Below are positions 63,817 through 64,000 of a DNA stretch of 64,000 nt, one piece after another (position 1 is the stretch's first letter; every line of letters begins with the position of its first letter). The DNA comes from Undibacterium sp. YM2 (GTDB lineage Bacteria > Pseudomonadota > Gammaproteobacteria > Burkholderiales > Burkholderiaceae_D). The stretch spans positions 2,232,001 through 2,296,000 of the forward strand of contig NZ_AP018441.1 of assembly GCF_009937975.1 (NCBI RefSeq), given 5' to 3'. The position numbers were made by a program, and so were the translations under genes. A model generated the notes under the pieces. It had not been told where the DNA came from. It saw nothing but the letters and a program-made list of their open reading frames with translations, and made no database searches.

Positions 63817-64000
63817 ATGTTTGAATTTATTCGTACCCATCAGCGCTTAATGCAAATTTTGCTAGCTGTTCTTATCTTGCCGTCATTTGTTTTGTTCGGT
63901 AATACTGACGCTTTGCGTTCCATAGGCAAAGAGGCAGGTATCGCGACCGTTGCGGGAGCGCCGATTACCCAGGGCGAGTTTGATCAGGCCCTGCGCGACC
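63817..64000 (+). CDS. ppiD: Peptidyl-prolyl isomerase PpiD-like, N-terminus (partial)
   Basis: The first 61 codons; the gene runs out of the window. MFEFIRTHQRLMQILLAVLILPSFVLFGNTD has the single N-terminal membrane anchor of PpiD, a SurA-like chaperone and isomerase facing the periplasm, and GKEAGIATVAGAPITQGEFDQALRD begins the SurA_N domain. Position after hupB and the tRNAs matches ppiD in many proteobacteria. Confidence 0.88.
   Translation, partial: MFEFIRTHQRLMQILLAVLILPSFVLFGNTDALRSIGKEAGIATVAGAPITQGEFDQALRD

Overview
The window is a chromosomal segment of a Gram-negative, flagellated betaproteobacterium, most likely Oxalobacteraceae and possibly Undibacterium-like. I infer this from gene orders typical of Burkholderiales (hupB - tRNA-Val - tRNA-Asp - ppiD, ribB-ribH-nusB, an algZ/algR-like pair next to argH), from the protein sequences and from a base composition that looks close to balanced. 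No database search was possible. Almost all of the sequence is ordinary, densely packed core genome; I see no prophage, insertion sequence or CRISPR array.

Layout. 1-8577: distal part of a flagellar basal-body operon, flgE (partial) F G H I J, then flgKL behind a good FliA (sigma-28) promoter. A large imperfect palindrome follows flgL. 8809-15800: an unknown small gene, two peptide transporters (OPT and POT type), an MFS exporter and a DnaQ-like exonuclease fused to DUF1653. 15968-22606: xdhC-like and phzF-like genes, the riboflavin genes (ribB with a degenerate RibA half, ribH), nusB, an aminotransferase and a membrane-anchored lytic transglycosylase. 23091-31605: ubiD, a thioesterase, a BASS transporter, a hydroxypyruvate isomerase, a CurA-like reductase, purU, yaeQ, an acyltransferase and a PhyH dioxygenase. 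31605-35622: a tightly packed minus-strand set (yjgA, mog, a ydjM-like gene, an esterase, phyH) and the divergent pmbA. 35693-40231: a complete branched-chain amino-acid ABC importer (livKHMGF). 40545-47095: argH, a LytS/AlgZ kinase with an apparent single-base frameshift, its LytTR regulator, initiator tRNA-Met, ppnN and cheV. 47188-53132: a small secreted protein, a CocE/NonD hydrolase, an M13 peptidase and nadA. 53190-62747: nadC and nadB, separated by about 7 kb that hold three poorly characterised genes and a four-gene MacAB-like efflux operon with an unusual double adaptor. 62748-64000: hupB, tRNA-Val, tRNA-Asp and the start of ppiD.

How the genes work together. The flagellar block builds the hook, rod, L and P rings and hook-filament junction. 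OPT, POT, PepO, CocE and LivKHMGF suggest a peptide and amino-acid scavenging lifestyle. NadA, NadB and NadC make NAD precursors de novo from aspartate. RibB and RibH supply riboflavin.

Most worth a second look: the frameshift in the histidine kinase gene (42270-42274), the ABC operon with three adaptor modules (55809-60920), the palindromic element directly after the flgL stop with a half-copy directly after the nadA stop, the nested hairpins in front of nadA, the degenerate RibA half, and a module shared by FlgK and FlgL.
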